From: a virus
Direction: 5' to 3' (one strand)
DNA length: 64,000 nucleotides
Virus record (IMG/VR): IMGVR_UViG_3300022937_000008
Location: 1-64,000 of that record
Below, one piece after another: positions 1-5,545 of this stretch. Below the pieces are notes generated by a model. The model was given only the letters and a program-made list of their open reading frames with translations. It searched no databases and was not told where the DNA came from. Within the stretch, counting starts at the first letter, position 1. Each line of letters begins with the position of its first letter. The position numbers were made by a program, and so were the translations under genes.

Positions 1-1
1 T

Positions 2-178
2 GAGGCGACCTGCGAGGTAGCGAGGATGCGCCTGGCGGACTTGGACCAGCAGGCGGTGTGCATTCCCGCAGGCCAAACAGTTTCGGAATCAGATGCCATG
101 TTTGACAAGTTCTTCAACATGGTGGAAAAGATGCACAAATTGGAGCAGAACAAATCGGTTGACAAATTGGGCAACTGA
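2..178 (+). CDS. 3' end of an unrecognised gene cut by the left edge
   Basis: An open frame runs in from the left edge and stops with TGA at 176-178. The 58 visible residues include the segment MFDKFFNMVEKMHKLEQN, which looks amphipathic and helical. No family is recognised. The DNA is clearly more GC-rich than most of the window. The next gene has its own promoter, whose -35 box lies inside this frame. An internal ATG at 26 could be a start, but the frame is open to the edge, so a 5'-truncated gene is the simplest reading. Confidence 0.5.
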   Translation, partial: EATCEVARMRLADLDQQAVCIPAGQTVSESDAMFDKFFNMVEKMHKLEQNKSVDKLGN

Positions 179-187
179 CCCTATAAT
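159..187 (+). promoter_or_regulatory. Consensus sigma-70-type promoter
   Basis: TTGACA at 159-164 and TATAAT at 182-187 are separated by exactly 17 bases, a perfect match to the bacterial housekeeping consensus. It overlaps the end of the left-edge gene and reads into the gene at 219, about 30 bases downstream with AAAGGAG in front of it. Probably an early promoter used by unmodified host polymerase. Confidence 0.9.
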
Positions 188-218
188 ATACATATAACTT
201 AAACAAAAGGAGCGAACT

Positions 219-605
219 ATGTTAGCAGAAAAAACCATCACCAAGACCCTAGAAGGTGTTACCTTTGCATTCGTACACGCAGAGGCTGTTCAAGCCGCTA
301 AGAAGGCAGTGGCAGACCTGCTAGAGAAGTGGCGAGCACAGACAGGCGGCAATGAATATGGTGAGCCAATGTACTGTGGTTTTGCCTGGGTTGATGTACG
401 TGGCGTACGAAGCAACTCCAAGCTGGGAACTGCCATGCAGGCACAGGGTTTCCGTAAGAGCTACCAAAGTGGTGTTCTTCAGTTATGGGATCCAGCAGAG
501 CATCGTGGGCAGAGCATGGATTGCAAAGAAGCTGGTGCCCAAGCATATGCAGAGGTGCTACGTGGTTATGGCATCAACGCATATATGGGATCACGTGCAG
601 ACTAA
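219..605 (+). CDS. Small soluble protein of unknown function
   Basis: 128 residues with no signal peptide or membrane segment. The start is set by AAAGGAGCGAACT in front of the ATG. It sits between a perfect sigma-70 promoter and a strong intrinsic terminator, so it is a one-gene early unit. The sequence alternates helix-rich stretches (AVADLLEKW) with Gly-rich parts. I do not recognise the family. Codon use is GC-richer than in the genes to the right. Position and promoter strength suggest an early host-takeover or accessory role, but that is inference only. Confidence 0.7.
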   Translation: MLAEKTITKTLEGVTFAFVHAEAVQAAKKAVADLLEKWRAQTGGNEYGEPMYCGFAWVDVRGVRSNSKLGTAMQAQGFRKSYQSGVLQLWDPAEHRGQSMDCKEAGAQAYAEVLRGYGINAYMGSRAD

Positions 606-615
606 CGGACACCAG

Positions 616-644
616 GAGTGTTGCAGAAATGCAACACTCTTTTT
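616..644 (+). terminator. Intrinsic terminator after the 219 gene
   Basis: GAGTGTTGC (616-624), a six-base loop and GCAACACTC (631-639) form a perfect 9-bp stem followed by five T. It lies 10 bases after the stop codon and is followed at once by another promoter. Confidence 0.9.
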
Positions 645-646
645 GG

Positions 647-676
647 TTGACTTATTTTCACAAGATGTTATTATAT
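647..676 (+). promoter_or_regulatory. Sigma-70-like promoter for the 705 gene cluster
   Basis: TTGACT at 647-652 with TATTAT at 669-674 (16-base spacing) or TTATAT at 671-676 (18-base spacing). It starts three bases after a terminator. The leader that follows (GAACTTAACAAAAGGAGCGA) closely repeats the leader of the 219 gene, so the two units share a promoter/leader module. Confidence 0.75.
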
Positions 677-704
677 GAGTATGAACTTAACAAAAGGAGC
701 GACA

Positions 705-905
705 ATGAAAACGACAATGAATGTGATAGCAGGCTTATTGGTATTGGTGGGCATTATGATGGCCGCTGGTGCTGGCGGTGACTGTGATGGCAAGTGCATG
801 GAGTATGCGAACACACTGGGTGAGACACTCATGTATGGCTTTATTGGACTGTGCTTTATGGTAACAGGTGCGGCAATACTAATTGCAAACGAAAGCAGGT
901 CATAA
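705..905 (+). CDS. Small two-span membrane protein
   Basis: 66 residues. Hydrophobic segments near residues 5-22 and 42-60 flank a short Gly/Cys/Asp-rich stretch (GGDCDGKCME) that probably lies outside the inner membrane. The start at 705 is preferred over an upstream in-frame ATG because AAAAGGAGCGACA sits at correct spacing. The stop overlaps the next start as TAATG. It is the first gene of a run of small envelope proteins. No family recognised. Confidence 0.65.
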   Translation: MKTTMNVIAGLLVLVGIMMAAGAGGDCDGKCMEYANTLGETLMYGFIGLCFMVTGAAILIANESRS

Positions 906-1093
906 TGACCCTACAGAGATTCTTAATGCCCTTGGTATTGATAGCACTGGTGTGCCTTACAGCGTGTTCGAGTGTAAGCTCAAAGCAGGTGCTAAGGTCA
1001 ACACAGGATGTGGTGCAGACCGCTAAGATCTACAAGGGCACATCAGTCAAGGAAGAGGTAACGTGGAAGATAAGAAGCATATACGGACAGTAG
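905..1093 (+). CDS. Small lipoprotein
   Basis: 62 residues. A hydrophobic signal segment ends in the lipobox LTAC, with the lipid-modified Cys at residue 21, followed by a Ser-rich linker. Translation is coupled to the membrane protein upstream through TAATG. The next lipoprotein overlaps its 3' end by 31 bases in another frame. Such small lipoprotein pairs can be spanins or superinfection factors, but no coiled coil or proline-rich o-spanin pattern is evident. Role unknown. Confidence 0.65.
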   Translation: MTLQRFLMPLVLIALVCLTACSSVSSKQVLRSTQDVVQTAKIYKGTSVKEEVTWKIRSIYGQ

Positions 1094-1281
1094 TTCTAGT
1101 GCTAGCCATCCTAGCAATGACAGGATGTAGCACACTGGACACACCATACGATCCAGATATACGCAGAGGCGAAACACTGTTCGATCAAATACCAAATCAA
1201 GAAAACAGGGAAGCTCTGGTGTGTGCAGGCAGCATACCGCAGCACAAGAGAAAGCCCTATCAAACAGGGAGGTGCGGCTAG
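1063..1281 (+). CDS. Second small lipoprotein, GTG start
   Basis: 72 residues starting with GTG at 1063, with GGAAGAGG just upstream. A signal segment (residues 9-20) ends in MTGC, so Cys22 is the likely lipidated residue. The mature part is hydrophilic and ends Lys/Arg-rich. It overlaps the previous lipoprotein by 31 bases, and its TAG stop overlaps the next GTG start. Function unknown; probably anchored in an inner or outer membrane leaflet facing the periplasm. Confidence 0.6.
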   Translation: MEDKKHIRTVVLVLAILAMTGCSTLDTPYDPDIRRGETLFDQIPNQENREALVCAGSIPQHKRKPYQTGRCG

Positions 1282-1466
1282 TGTATAGAGTATACTACTA
1301 CCAGGACAGTGTAGAACACTATGAAGGGTTCTACGAAACACAAGAAGAAGCAGAAGAAGTAGCAGAGGCAGTCGTGGACGACTACGAACCAGAGAGAGTT
1401 GAGGTTCGAGATCGATTCGACAACATCATCATCGCCTTCGGTGATGAGGTGGCGGTGGCCGGTTAG
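1281..1466 (+). CDS. Small acidic protein, GTG start
   Basis: 61 residues. The GTG at 1281 overlaps the previous stop as TAGTG and has GGGAGG nine bases upstream; this decides the start over an upstream in-frame ATG at 1221 that has no such site. The protein has a Tyr-rich N-terminus and an acidic helix (ETQEEAEEVAEAVVDDYEPE) followed by a short hydrophobic strand. This alpha/beta pattern is common in small phage proteins. No family recognised. Confidence 0.6.
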   Translation: MYRVYYYQDSVEHYEGFYETQEEAEEVAEAVVDDYEPERVEVRDRFDNIIIAFGDEVAVAG

Positions 1467-1562
1467 ACCGACCGGTTATACAGTGCTGTGCTGTAGTGCT
1501 AGTTTTTAAGGCTAGTGGTCTAAAATCACCACCCAGAAAAGATAAGTACTTCACCTAAATTT

Positions 1563-1582
1563 TTTGCGCAGCAAATTTTTTT
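1563..1582 (+). terminator. Weak hairpin plus T-run
   Basis: TTTGC (1563-1567), loop GCA, GCAAA (1571-1575), then seven T. The stem is short, but the T-run and the position after the lipoprotein cluster and before a late promoter fit a terminator. Confidence 0.45.
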
Positions 1583-1601
1583 CCCTATAGACCCATTTGG
1601 G

Positions 1602-1610
1602 TGTAAATAC
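1602..1610 (+). promoter_or_regulatory. T4-type late promoter, leaderless spacing
   Basis: TGTAAATAC, with TAAATA ending five bases before the ATG at 1615. The 13-base string TAAATACTAGTATG minus its last base recurs in front of the large terminase gene on the other strand. Confidence 0.7.
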
Positions 1611-1614
1611 TAGT

Positions 1615-1821
1615 ATGAAACAATACTGCGTATACACACCCGATATTACTCCCCAGTTTTTCAGAGATCTAGCCAGGCTAAACACACCCTTTGAAATACA
1701 TCTAAACCGTACTCGTTTTTGGCTAAACCGTATGCGTCCTTCACACTACTTGTTCTACTGCAAGTACTGTGTTCAAATGCACTGTGTAGAGCATGAAACC
1801 AATCACACCCTAGGCATCTAG
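1615..1821 (+). CDS. Small Cys/His-rich protein
   Basis: 68 residues. The C-terminal half carries YCKYC, then C, H and further His residues, which could bind zinc, but the spacing matches no finger I know. The start at 1615 is chosen over an upstream in-frame GTG because it directly follows a late-promoter core; no Shine-Dalgarno is visible, consistent with leaderless translation. It is coupled to the next gene through TAGTG. Confidence 0.55.
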   Translation: MKQYCVYTPDITPQFFRDLARLNTPFEIHLNRTRFWLNRMRPSHYLFYCKYCVQMHCVEHETNHTLGI

Positions 1822-2039
1822 TGTATACTATACAGCTAGACTATCCTGCGGATTGGGGCACACATCAATGTGATGCACAAACACACAGTTGCACTATAGA
1901 TCTACTAGTACAGCACTCAGTACACTGTAGTCAAAACGCACACAACACCATTATACTACACAACACACGTGATCTCACACTAGCACTTATAGCACTCAGC
2001 AAATACGGTGCCAAAATAGTTCAAAAACCCACCGTTTAA
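1821..2039 (+). CDS. Small Cys/His-rich protein, GTG start
   Basis: 72 residues from a GTG overlapping the previous stop (TAGTG). Like its neighbour it is rich in His, Cys and Thr, and it ends in a hydrophobic helix (LTLALIALSKYG). The shared composition and tight coupling suggest the two act together. No family recognised. Confidence 0.5.
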   Translation: MYTIQLDYPADWGTHQCDAQTHSCTIDLLVQHSVHCSQNAHNTIILHNTRDLTLALIALSKYGAKIVQKPTV

Positions 2040-2184
2040 CAGCATATATCGCTGTTGCTAGTAAATATTATTGTAAACAGTGCTTTGGCTGCTAACACGG
2101 ACTTTCAAAGTAATGACATATGCGTCGAAGAGTACGCTAGATAAACAAGTAGCCCAGGTGTTCACCCAATTCACTGTTTCATTT

Positions 2185-2192
2185 GATAAATA
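2185..2192 (+). promoter_or_regulatory. T4-type late promoter
   Basis: GATAAATA, 31 bases before the ATG at 2224. The transcript would carry TTGGAG upstream of that ATG. The stretch 2040-2184 holds a small hairpin (AACAGC...GCTGTT, 2038-2056) and no convincing gene. Confidence 0.6.
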
Positions 2193-2223
2193 TGTGTATA
2201 GAAAACTTTGGAGTATATACACT

Positions 2224-2451
2224 ATGGCCAGTTGGGAAAATCTACGTAACAAACACACAGGTGTGGGCAAAGACACACCCAAGTACAGAATACTAAACGA
2301 ATGGGGCAACCCAGTTGACAACGACCTATGGAGTCGTGAACGAGCAGAAGAACTAGTACGTTGGAAGTATGAGGGACGCAAGGACTACTCAATTCAAGAG
2401 TACTATGACGCACCACTTACACCTGACAACACTGGAAGAGTACAATCATAA
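2224..2451 (+). CDS. Small hydrophilic phage protein
   Basis: 75 residues, highly charged and Trp/Tyr-containing, starting MASWENLRNKH. The ATG at 2224 is preferred to an upstream in-frame ATG because it lies downstream of a late promoter and a GGAG. The stop overlaps the next start (TAATG). No family recognised; placed in a late unit with the next gene. Confidence 0.6.
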   Translation: MASWENLRNKHTGVGKDTPKYRILNEWGNPVDNDLWSRERAEELVRWKYEGRKDYSIQEYYDAPLTPDNTGRVQS

Positions 2452-2669
2452 TGGCCACTTATCTATTACCCAAAGCACGTAGAACACTCACTGGACAAAC
2501 AGTCAAAACACAAGATCTAACAGGTGCACGATACACACTGCGTCAGCGAGCATTTGCAGAACAAGCAGCTGAACAACTGGCACTTAAAATGCAGGATCAA
2601 ACCAACGATGAGTGGACACCCATTGTTGTAGAATACACACCTTCTTTTCGTAGATCAGAACAAGACTAA
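2451..2669 (+). CDS. Small basic protein
   Basis: 72 residues, translationally coupled to the previous gene through TAATG. The N-terminus is basic and the middle helical and Gln/Ala-rich (RQRAFAEQAAEQLALKMQ). No membrane segment. Function unknown. It converges with the minus-strand metallopeptidase gene across a GC-rich spacer. Confidence 0.6.
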   Translation: MATYLLPKARRTLTGQTVKTQDLTGARYTLRQRAFAEQAAEQLALKMQDQTNDEWTPIVVEYTPSFRRSEQD

Positions 2670-2759
2670 TTTCTCACACTCTGTTACAAGGCTGAGCGGA
2701 CCCTAGTCCTACTCGGCCAGTCGGCATTTTCTCTTACCGTGATCTGCGCTAACCGCTGC

Positions 2760-2827
2760 GCTGCTTCGCAGCTCTTTACTATCGCGTACCGCTTCGCGGC
2801 TCGAAAAATCGCGGAGCGGCTTCGCCG
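2760..2827. repeat. Cluster of three tiny hairpins with TTC/GAA loops
   Basis: Three perfect inverted repeats share the core GCTTCGC (GCGAAGC on the other strand): 2760-2772, 2789-2799 and 2817-2827. The patch is far more GC-rich than its surroundings and overlaps the 3' end of the metallopeptidase gene. GCGAAGC is a known very stable DNA mini-hairpin with a GAA loop. Similar singletons occur at 35581-35591 and 59422-59434 inside genes. Confidence 0.6.
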
Positions 2828-3096
2828 GGATTGACTGCACTCCACTCAATATACTCCAATTCAACACGTTTGGCTTCCCATTCTCTATAGTGCCATTCAC
2901 GCCAGGATTTTGCACCCTGTCGTCCTGCTCTCTGCCATTGGCAGTCATGATACAGTTCGTGTACTAGAATGTGATCTCGCATTTGGTCAGGTCGCACATA
3001 CACTACGCCATCTAGAAAGAATGTGCTGTTGGAAGGGTTTATAACTGCTTGTGGAACACAGTTTACCAACGCTAAAAACGCTAGTATTTTTGCCAT
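2779..3096 (-). CDS. Small secreted zinc metallopeptidase-like protein
   Basis: 105 residues. The first ~17 look like a signal peptide or membrane anchor. HELYH at residues 46-50 is the HExxH zinc motif, and acidic residues in the following helix (EWEAKRVELEY) could give the third ligand. It is much shorter than characterised metalloproteases. The start lies four bases from a late-promoter core. The last ~17 residues are encoded by the GC-rich hairpin cluster and may be an add-on. A role in envelope degradation at lysis or entry is plausible but unproven. Confidence 0.6.
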   Translation of the reverse strand: MAKILAFLALVNCVPQAVINPSNSTFFLDGVVYVRPDQMRDHILVHELYHDCQWQRAGRQGAKSWREWHYREWEAKRVELEYIEWSAVNPGEAAPRFFEPRSGTR

Positions 3097-3099
3097 TGA

Positions 3100-3108
3100 G
3101 TATTTATT
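3100..3108 (-). promoter_or_regulatory. T4-type late promoter (minus strand)
   Basis: Read on the minus strand: AATAAATAC, with TAAATA ending four bases before the metallopeptidase ATG. It forms a back-to-back pair with the plus-strand element at 3114. Confidence 0.7.
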
Positions 3109-3113
3109 CTAGC

Positions 3114-3122
3114 GATAAATAC
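3114..3122 (+). promoter_or_regulatory. T4-type late promoter (plus strand)
   Basis: GATAAATAC, with TAAATA ending seven bases before the ATG at 3129. No Shine-Dalgarno can fit between. Confidence 0.75.
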
Positions 3123-3128
3123 TGTACT

Positions 3129-3698
3129 ATGAAGATATCTGAAATATTTACACAAGAAGCAAACATACCTTCAAGTTGGAACTACCAGCGATTAGATCCC
3201 AGTATTGAAAGTGCCATACAGGCTTTCAAGAACCTAAAGTGGCCCAAGTCACCCAACAATCCCAAAGCAATTGTTGTTCCTAGCAATTCAGAAGGAACAA
3301 GCAGCAGAGAATATCAACAGAAGAGCACCAACGAGCTTAAACAAATGATTGTGGACTTTGTTATGAATTTGAGATTTGGTAAAGTGAAAGGCGGTTTTTG
3401 GATTGGTCGTGCAGGCAAAGCGTGGATCGATGACAGTGCAGCTGAGTTGGCCAAAACCCTAGCATCAAAAACTGATCTAGGCAACAAAGATATAGAAGCA
3501 CTGGCCAAAAAACAAGGTATGCCTACTCCTGCTGAACAAGCAGCACAAGCTATTGCATCAATACCAAAAGATATCAGAGTAAAACTAATAGACTTTGACA
3601 CACCCTATTCAGAATTAAAAGATATCATAGGAGATCAAGGACTAAGCAAAGAAGATCTCAAATCTTCAAAGTTTCCAGACGGTAAAAGCTGGTTTTAA
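3129..3698 (+). CDS. Phage protein with capsid-targeting-like N-terminus
   Basis: 189 residues beginning MKISEIFTQEA, resembling the short N-terminal signals (T4 MKTYQEFIAE) that send internal proteins into the prohead and are cut by the prohead protease. The body is Lys-rich and helical with a conserved-looking GGFWIGRAGKAWIDD segment. The ATG at 3129 follows a late core by seven bases; an upstream in-frame start at 3051 would run through the divergent promoters. Function unknown; possibly an internal or injected virion protein. Confidence 0.6.
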   Translation: MKISEIFTQEANIPSSWNYQRLDPSIESAIQAFKNLKWPKSPNNPKAIVVPSNSEGTSSREYQQKSTNELKQMIVDFVMNLRFGKVKGGFWIGRAGKAWIDDSAAELAKTLASKTDLGNKDIEALAKKQGMPTPAEQAAQAIASIPKDIRVKLIDFDTPYSELKDIIGDQGLSKEDLKSSKFPDGKSWF

Positions 3699-3748
3699 TA
3701 CACTTCCCTACTAAATAGCCTATAAAAAACCTTTAACCTTGGAGGGTT

Positions 3749-3895
3749 ATGGCTAAGTTAGCAAAGACGTATGTGCGTCACGTTAGAACACCTAAAAAGA
3801 CCAGCCAATCTAGCAAGAAACGATCTTGCAAGATGAGTTCTATGAACAAGCACAAAAAACGTTCTCACAAGTTCTATAGAGGACAGGGGAAGTAA
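3749..3895 (+). CDS. Very basic 48-residue protein
   Basis: 48 residues with many Lys, Arg, His and Ser, ending NKHKKRSHKFYRGQGK. TTGGAGG four bases before the ATG is a strong ribosome site. The stop is followed directly by the next ATG (TAAATG). No fold is recognisable; the charge suggests binding to DNA, RNA or the packaged genome. I associate the YRGQG tail with similar small proteins in marine T4-like phages, from memory only. Confidence 0.65.
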   Translation: MAKLAKTYVRHVRTPKKTSQSSKKRSCKMSSMNKHKKRSHKFYRGQGK

Positions 3896-4081
3896 ATGGC
3901 CGTAAAAAAGAACAAAGGCATCCAAACTGTACATATTCCAAGAACACATGATGGCAGAGAAATCAAACCTGTGCGTTATGTTCGTTTTGGAGGTGCCAGC
4001 ATAATGGCTGGTGCTTACAAAGATACTGGTGATATGATTCTAGATAGTAATGGTAAAGTTATACCATTTCACAACATCTAA
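3896..4081 (+). CDS. Small basic protein
   Basis: 61 residues starting MAVKKNKG, with a Gly-rich middle (FGGASIMAGAYKDTGD). It directly abuts the basic 48-residue protein, so the two form one late unit. No family recognised. A 224-base stretch without a convincing gene follows. Confidence 0.6.
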   Translation: MAVKKNKGIQTVHIPRTHDGREIKPVRYVRFGGASIMAGAYKDTGDMILDSNGKVIPFHNI

Positions 4082-4217
4082 AAACACAGTTTAAACGTCT
4101 TTATATGCGCATATTATAGTTCTGGCATCAAGTACTGCTCTGACTCTGTGATCACCGCTGTATGACGCTTAAAATGCGTTTAAGACGGTGTTTAAGCAGC
4201 ATACTAGACTCTATATA

Positions 4218-4224
4218 CTAAATA
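4218..4224 (+). promoter_or_regulatory. Possible late promoter upstream of the 4306 gene
   Basis: CTAAATAG lies in ACTAAATAGTTTTATAATCG. It is placed to transcribe the structured leader and the 4306 gene. The match to the late core is good, but the flanks differ from the best sites. Confidence 0.45.
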
Positions 4225-4237
4225 GTTTTATAATCGT

Positions 4238-4303
4238 TCAGCCATAAGGGCCGGAAGTAGGTAATACCGAAGGAACGCACCTAACTTTTAACTAAGGAGG
4301 GTG
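4238..4303 (+). promoter_or_regulatory. Candidate structured 5' leader RNA
   Basis: AGTAGGT (4256-4262) pairs with ACCTAACT (4279-4286) with one bulged A, enclosing the GGAACGC stretch. A smaller GCC...GGC hairpin precedes it. The strong ribosome site AAGGAGGGTG follows about 10 bases later. The length, pairing and position fit a cis-acting RNA controlling the gene at 4306. Downstream of 4082 there is also a palindrome (4103-4114) but no gene. Confidence 0.45.
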
Positions 4304-4305
4304 AC

Positions 4306-4500
4306 ATGGATAGACACTCATTTATGCTCAAACAATATTCTGAGCAACAAACTCGTAAAAAGAAGGAAATGGAATTATGGAGAGCTCGTCAAGAGGTTGA
4401 AGTAAATGCCAATGGTACTTCTGGATACAAGATAAAAGAGGGTGCTAACAAGGATAGGATCCTTGCTCATAACAGCATCAAGTCAACAAATAATTGGTAA
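4306..4500 (+). CDS. Small charged helical protein
   Basis: 64 residues starting MDRHSFMLKQYSEQQTRKKKE; Lys/Glu/Gln-rich and probably one long helix, then a Gly-containing tail. AAGGAGGGTGAC before the ATG is one of the strongest ribosome sites in the window and is preceded by a possibly structured leader. It ends one base before the stop of the converging membrane protein gene. Function unknown. Confidence 0.65.
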   Translation: MDRHSFMLKQYSEQQTRKKKEMELWRARQEVEVNANGTSGYKIKEGANKDRILAHNSIKSTNNW

Positions 4501-4686
4501 TTATTTGAACGCTAGGTATGCTAGTAATGGAACTAGCCAAGGATATACCAAGTGTTCTATCAATTCGTAAATTACTAACAGCGTAAGTGCTATTGCCCAT
4601 GCTCTACTAGATTTAGCTTTAGCACTTACGTAACCAAATGCTCTACTGTGTAGACTACCTATTTTTTGAATCAGTGTTTGTTTCAT
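4501..4686 (-). CDS. Small membrane protein
   Basis: 61 residues. A polar N-terminal third is followed by two hydrophobic stretches (around residues 29-43 and 46-60) separated by an acidic/His turn (ELIEHL). Its start lies within the 3' end of the upstream secreted-protein gene (32-base overlap), so the two are coupled. Inner-membrane location is likely. A holin-like or host-envelope role is possible but not supported by any motif. Confidence 0.6.
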   Translation of the reverse strand: MKQTLIQKIGSLHSRAFGYVSAKAKSSRAWAIALTLLVIYELIEHLVYPWLVPLLAYLAFK

Positions 4687-4981
4687 TTGGCTTTACTAGC
4701 GAGGATAATGCATCTGCTAGAGTTTGGAATAGATTGGAAACCTGTTCCTTGTTTTTGTTCAGTTGTGCCTTGCCGTCCGCCCAATTCTTTTCTTGAAATG
4801 TCTTGATATCATTCCACTCTGATTGAGCCCAATCCTGCAATTTAAAATGTAAGGGTTTTGGTTCCGGAATCGTTTGGTTAGTAGTTGCATCTGCCTTGCT
4901 CGCAGTTACTAGACCAAAAAACAGTCCCGCTAATAGTATTGTTATTACTATAACTGCTTTCTTGAATTGTTTTTCTATCAT
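4655..4981 (-). CDS. Secreted or anchored small protein
   Basis: 108 residues. A basic N-terminus and hydrophobic segment (residues 9-26) ending SKADA look like a signal peptide, with cleavage near ADA. The mature part is Lys/Glu/Asn-rich and helical with several Trp. It overlaps the membrane-protein gene downstream by 32 bases, which implies a joint envelope role. A spanin-like function cannot be excluded, but the second gene lacks a lipobox. Confidence 0.6.
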   Translation of the reverse strand: MIEKQFKKAVIVITILLAGLFFGLVTASKADATTNQTIPEPKPLHFKLQDWAQSEWNDIKTFQEKNWADGKAQLNKNKEQVSNLFQTLADALSSLVKPNETNTDSKNR

Positions 4982-5004
4982 TGTTGCCTTTTTGTTATTG
5001 TTAT

Positions 5005-5081
5005 TGGCCTGCTTGGAAGGATTCGAACCTCCGGCCTTCAGTTCCGCAAACTGACGCTCTATCCAACTGAGCTACAAGCAG
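5005..5081 (-). tRNA. tRNA-Arg (anticodon GCG), CCA encoded
   Basis: On the minus strand a full cloverleaf forms: 7-bp acceptor CTGCTTG/CAAGCAG, D arm, anticodon stem TCAGT/ACTGA around loop TTGCGGA (anticodon GCG, codon CGC, CGU by wobble), a 5-base variable loop and a T arm with TTCGAAT. Discriminator G and an encoded CCA follow. It has its own promoter. It may support the CGT-containing virion genes of this AT-rich phage. Confidence 0.95.
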
Positions 5082-5090
5082 ATACTTTTT

Positions 5091-5119
5091 ATATTATAAT
5101 AATCAAGTAATTAAGTCAA
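5091..5119 (-). promoter_or_regulatory. Sigma-70-like promoter for the tRNA
   Basis: Minus strand: TTGACT (5114-5119), 17 bases, TAATAT (5091-5096). Transcription would begin a few bases before the tRNA 5' end. The -35 context AATAATACTTGACTT is shared with the promoter at 17443-17471. Confidence 0.7.
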
Positions 5120-5191
5120 GTATTATTTTTCCAGTATTGCAGTTTTGAGCAATAATAAATCGTAAATATATTACAGGAATAGGAATTTTAT

Positions 5192-5545
5192 ATGACTCTA
5201 GAACAAATCGTTTTTGCCATTACTGGCTGGATAGTACTTACAAGTATAGTATACACGCACAGCGGATGGCGTAACATATTTAACTGTTATAAGATGTGGT
5301 TTACGAGAGAATATTGGACAGACTATAATATTATAGAAGCAGCAAGTTGGATAGCCAAAGCAATTATTATTATACCTGCATTAATCTTTGGTATTAATAT
5401 TTGGCAACTCTATTTTATTAGTCTTGCAACTTCGATGACATTGATTTGGGCTAGTAACAAAAAACTGCTGCCAACCCTAGTGGGATTTAACACACTTTGG
5501 ATTTGGTTGAGTTTGATGGTTATATCACAACACGTCATTAACTAG
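5192..5545 (+). CDS. Small multi-span membrane protein
   Basis: 117 residues with three or four hydrophobic segments (about 5-22, 48-68, 69-88 and 92-111). AGGAATAGGAAT provides the ribosome site, and GTAAATAT at 5162-5169 is a possible late promoter. It resembles two-helix-repeat integral membrane proteins such as small sugar-transporter (SemiSWEET)-like proteins in size, but no PQ-type motif is visible. Overlaps the convergent GNAT-like gene by 21 bases. Function unknown. Confidence 0.55.
   Translation: MTLEQIVFAITGWIVLTSIVYTHSGWRNIFNCYKMWFTREYWTDYNIIEAASWIAKAIIIIPALIFGINIWQLYFISLATSMTLIWASNKKLLPTLVGFNTLWIWLSLMVISQHVIN

Noticed and set aside
2760-2827. Short repeats as a CRISPR array
   Set aside because: Repeat units are only 11-13 bases, unevenly spaced and palindromic; no direct repeats with uniform spacers are seen anywhere in the window.
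2709-2948. Minus-strand open frame overlapping the metallopeptidase gene
   Set aside because: The other frame carries a signal-like N-terminus, HELYH and a late promoter at its start; this one has no ribosome site and low-complexity content from the hairpin patch.
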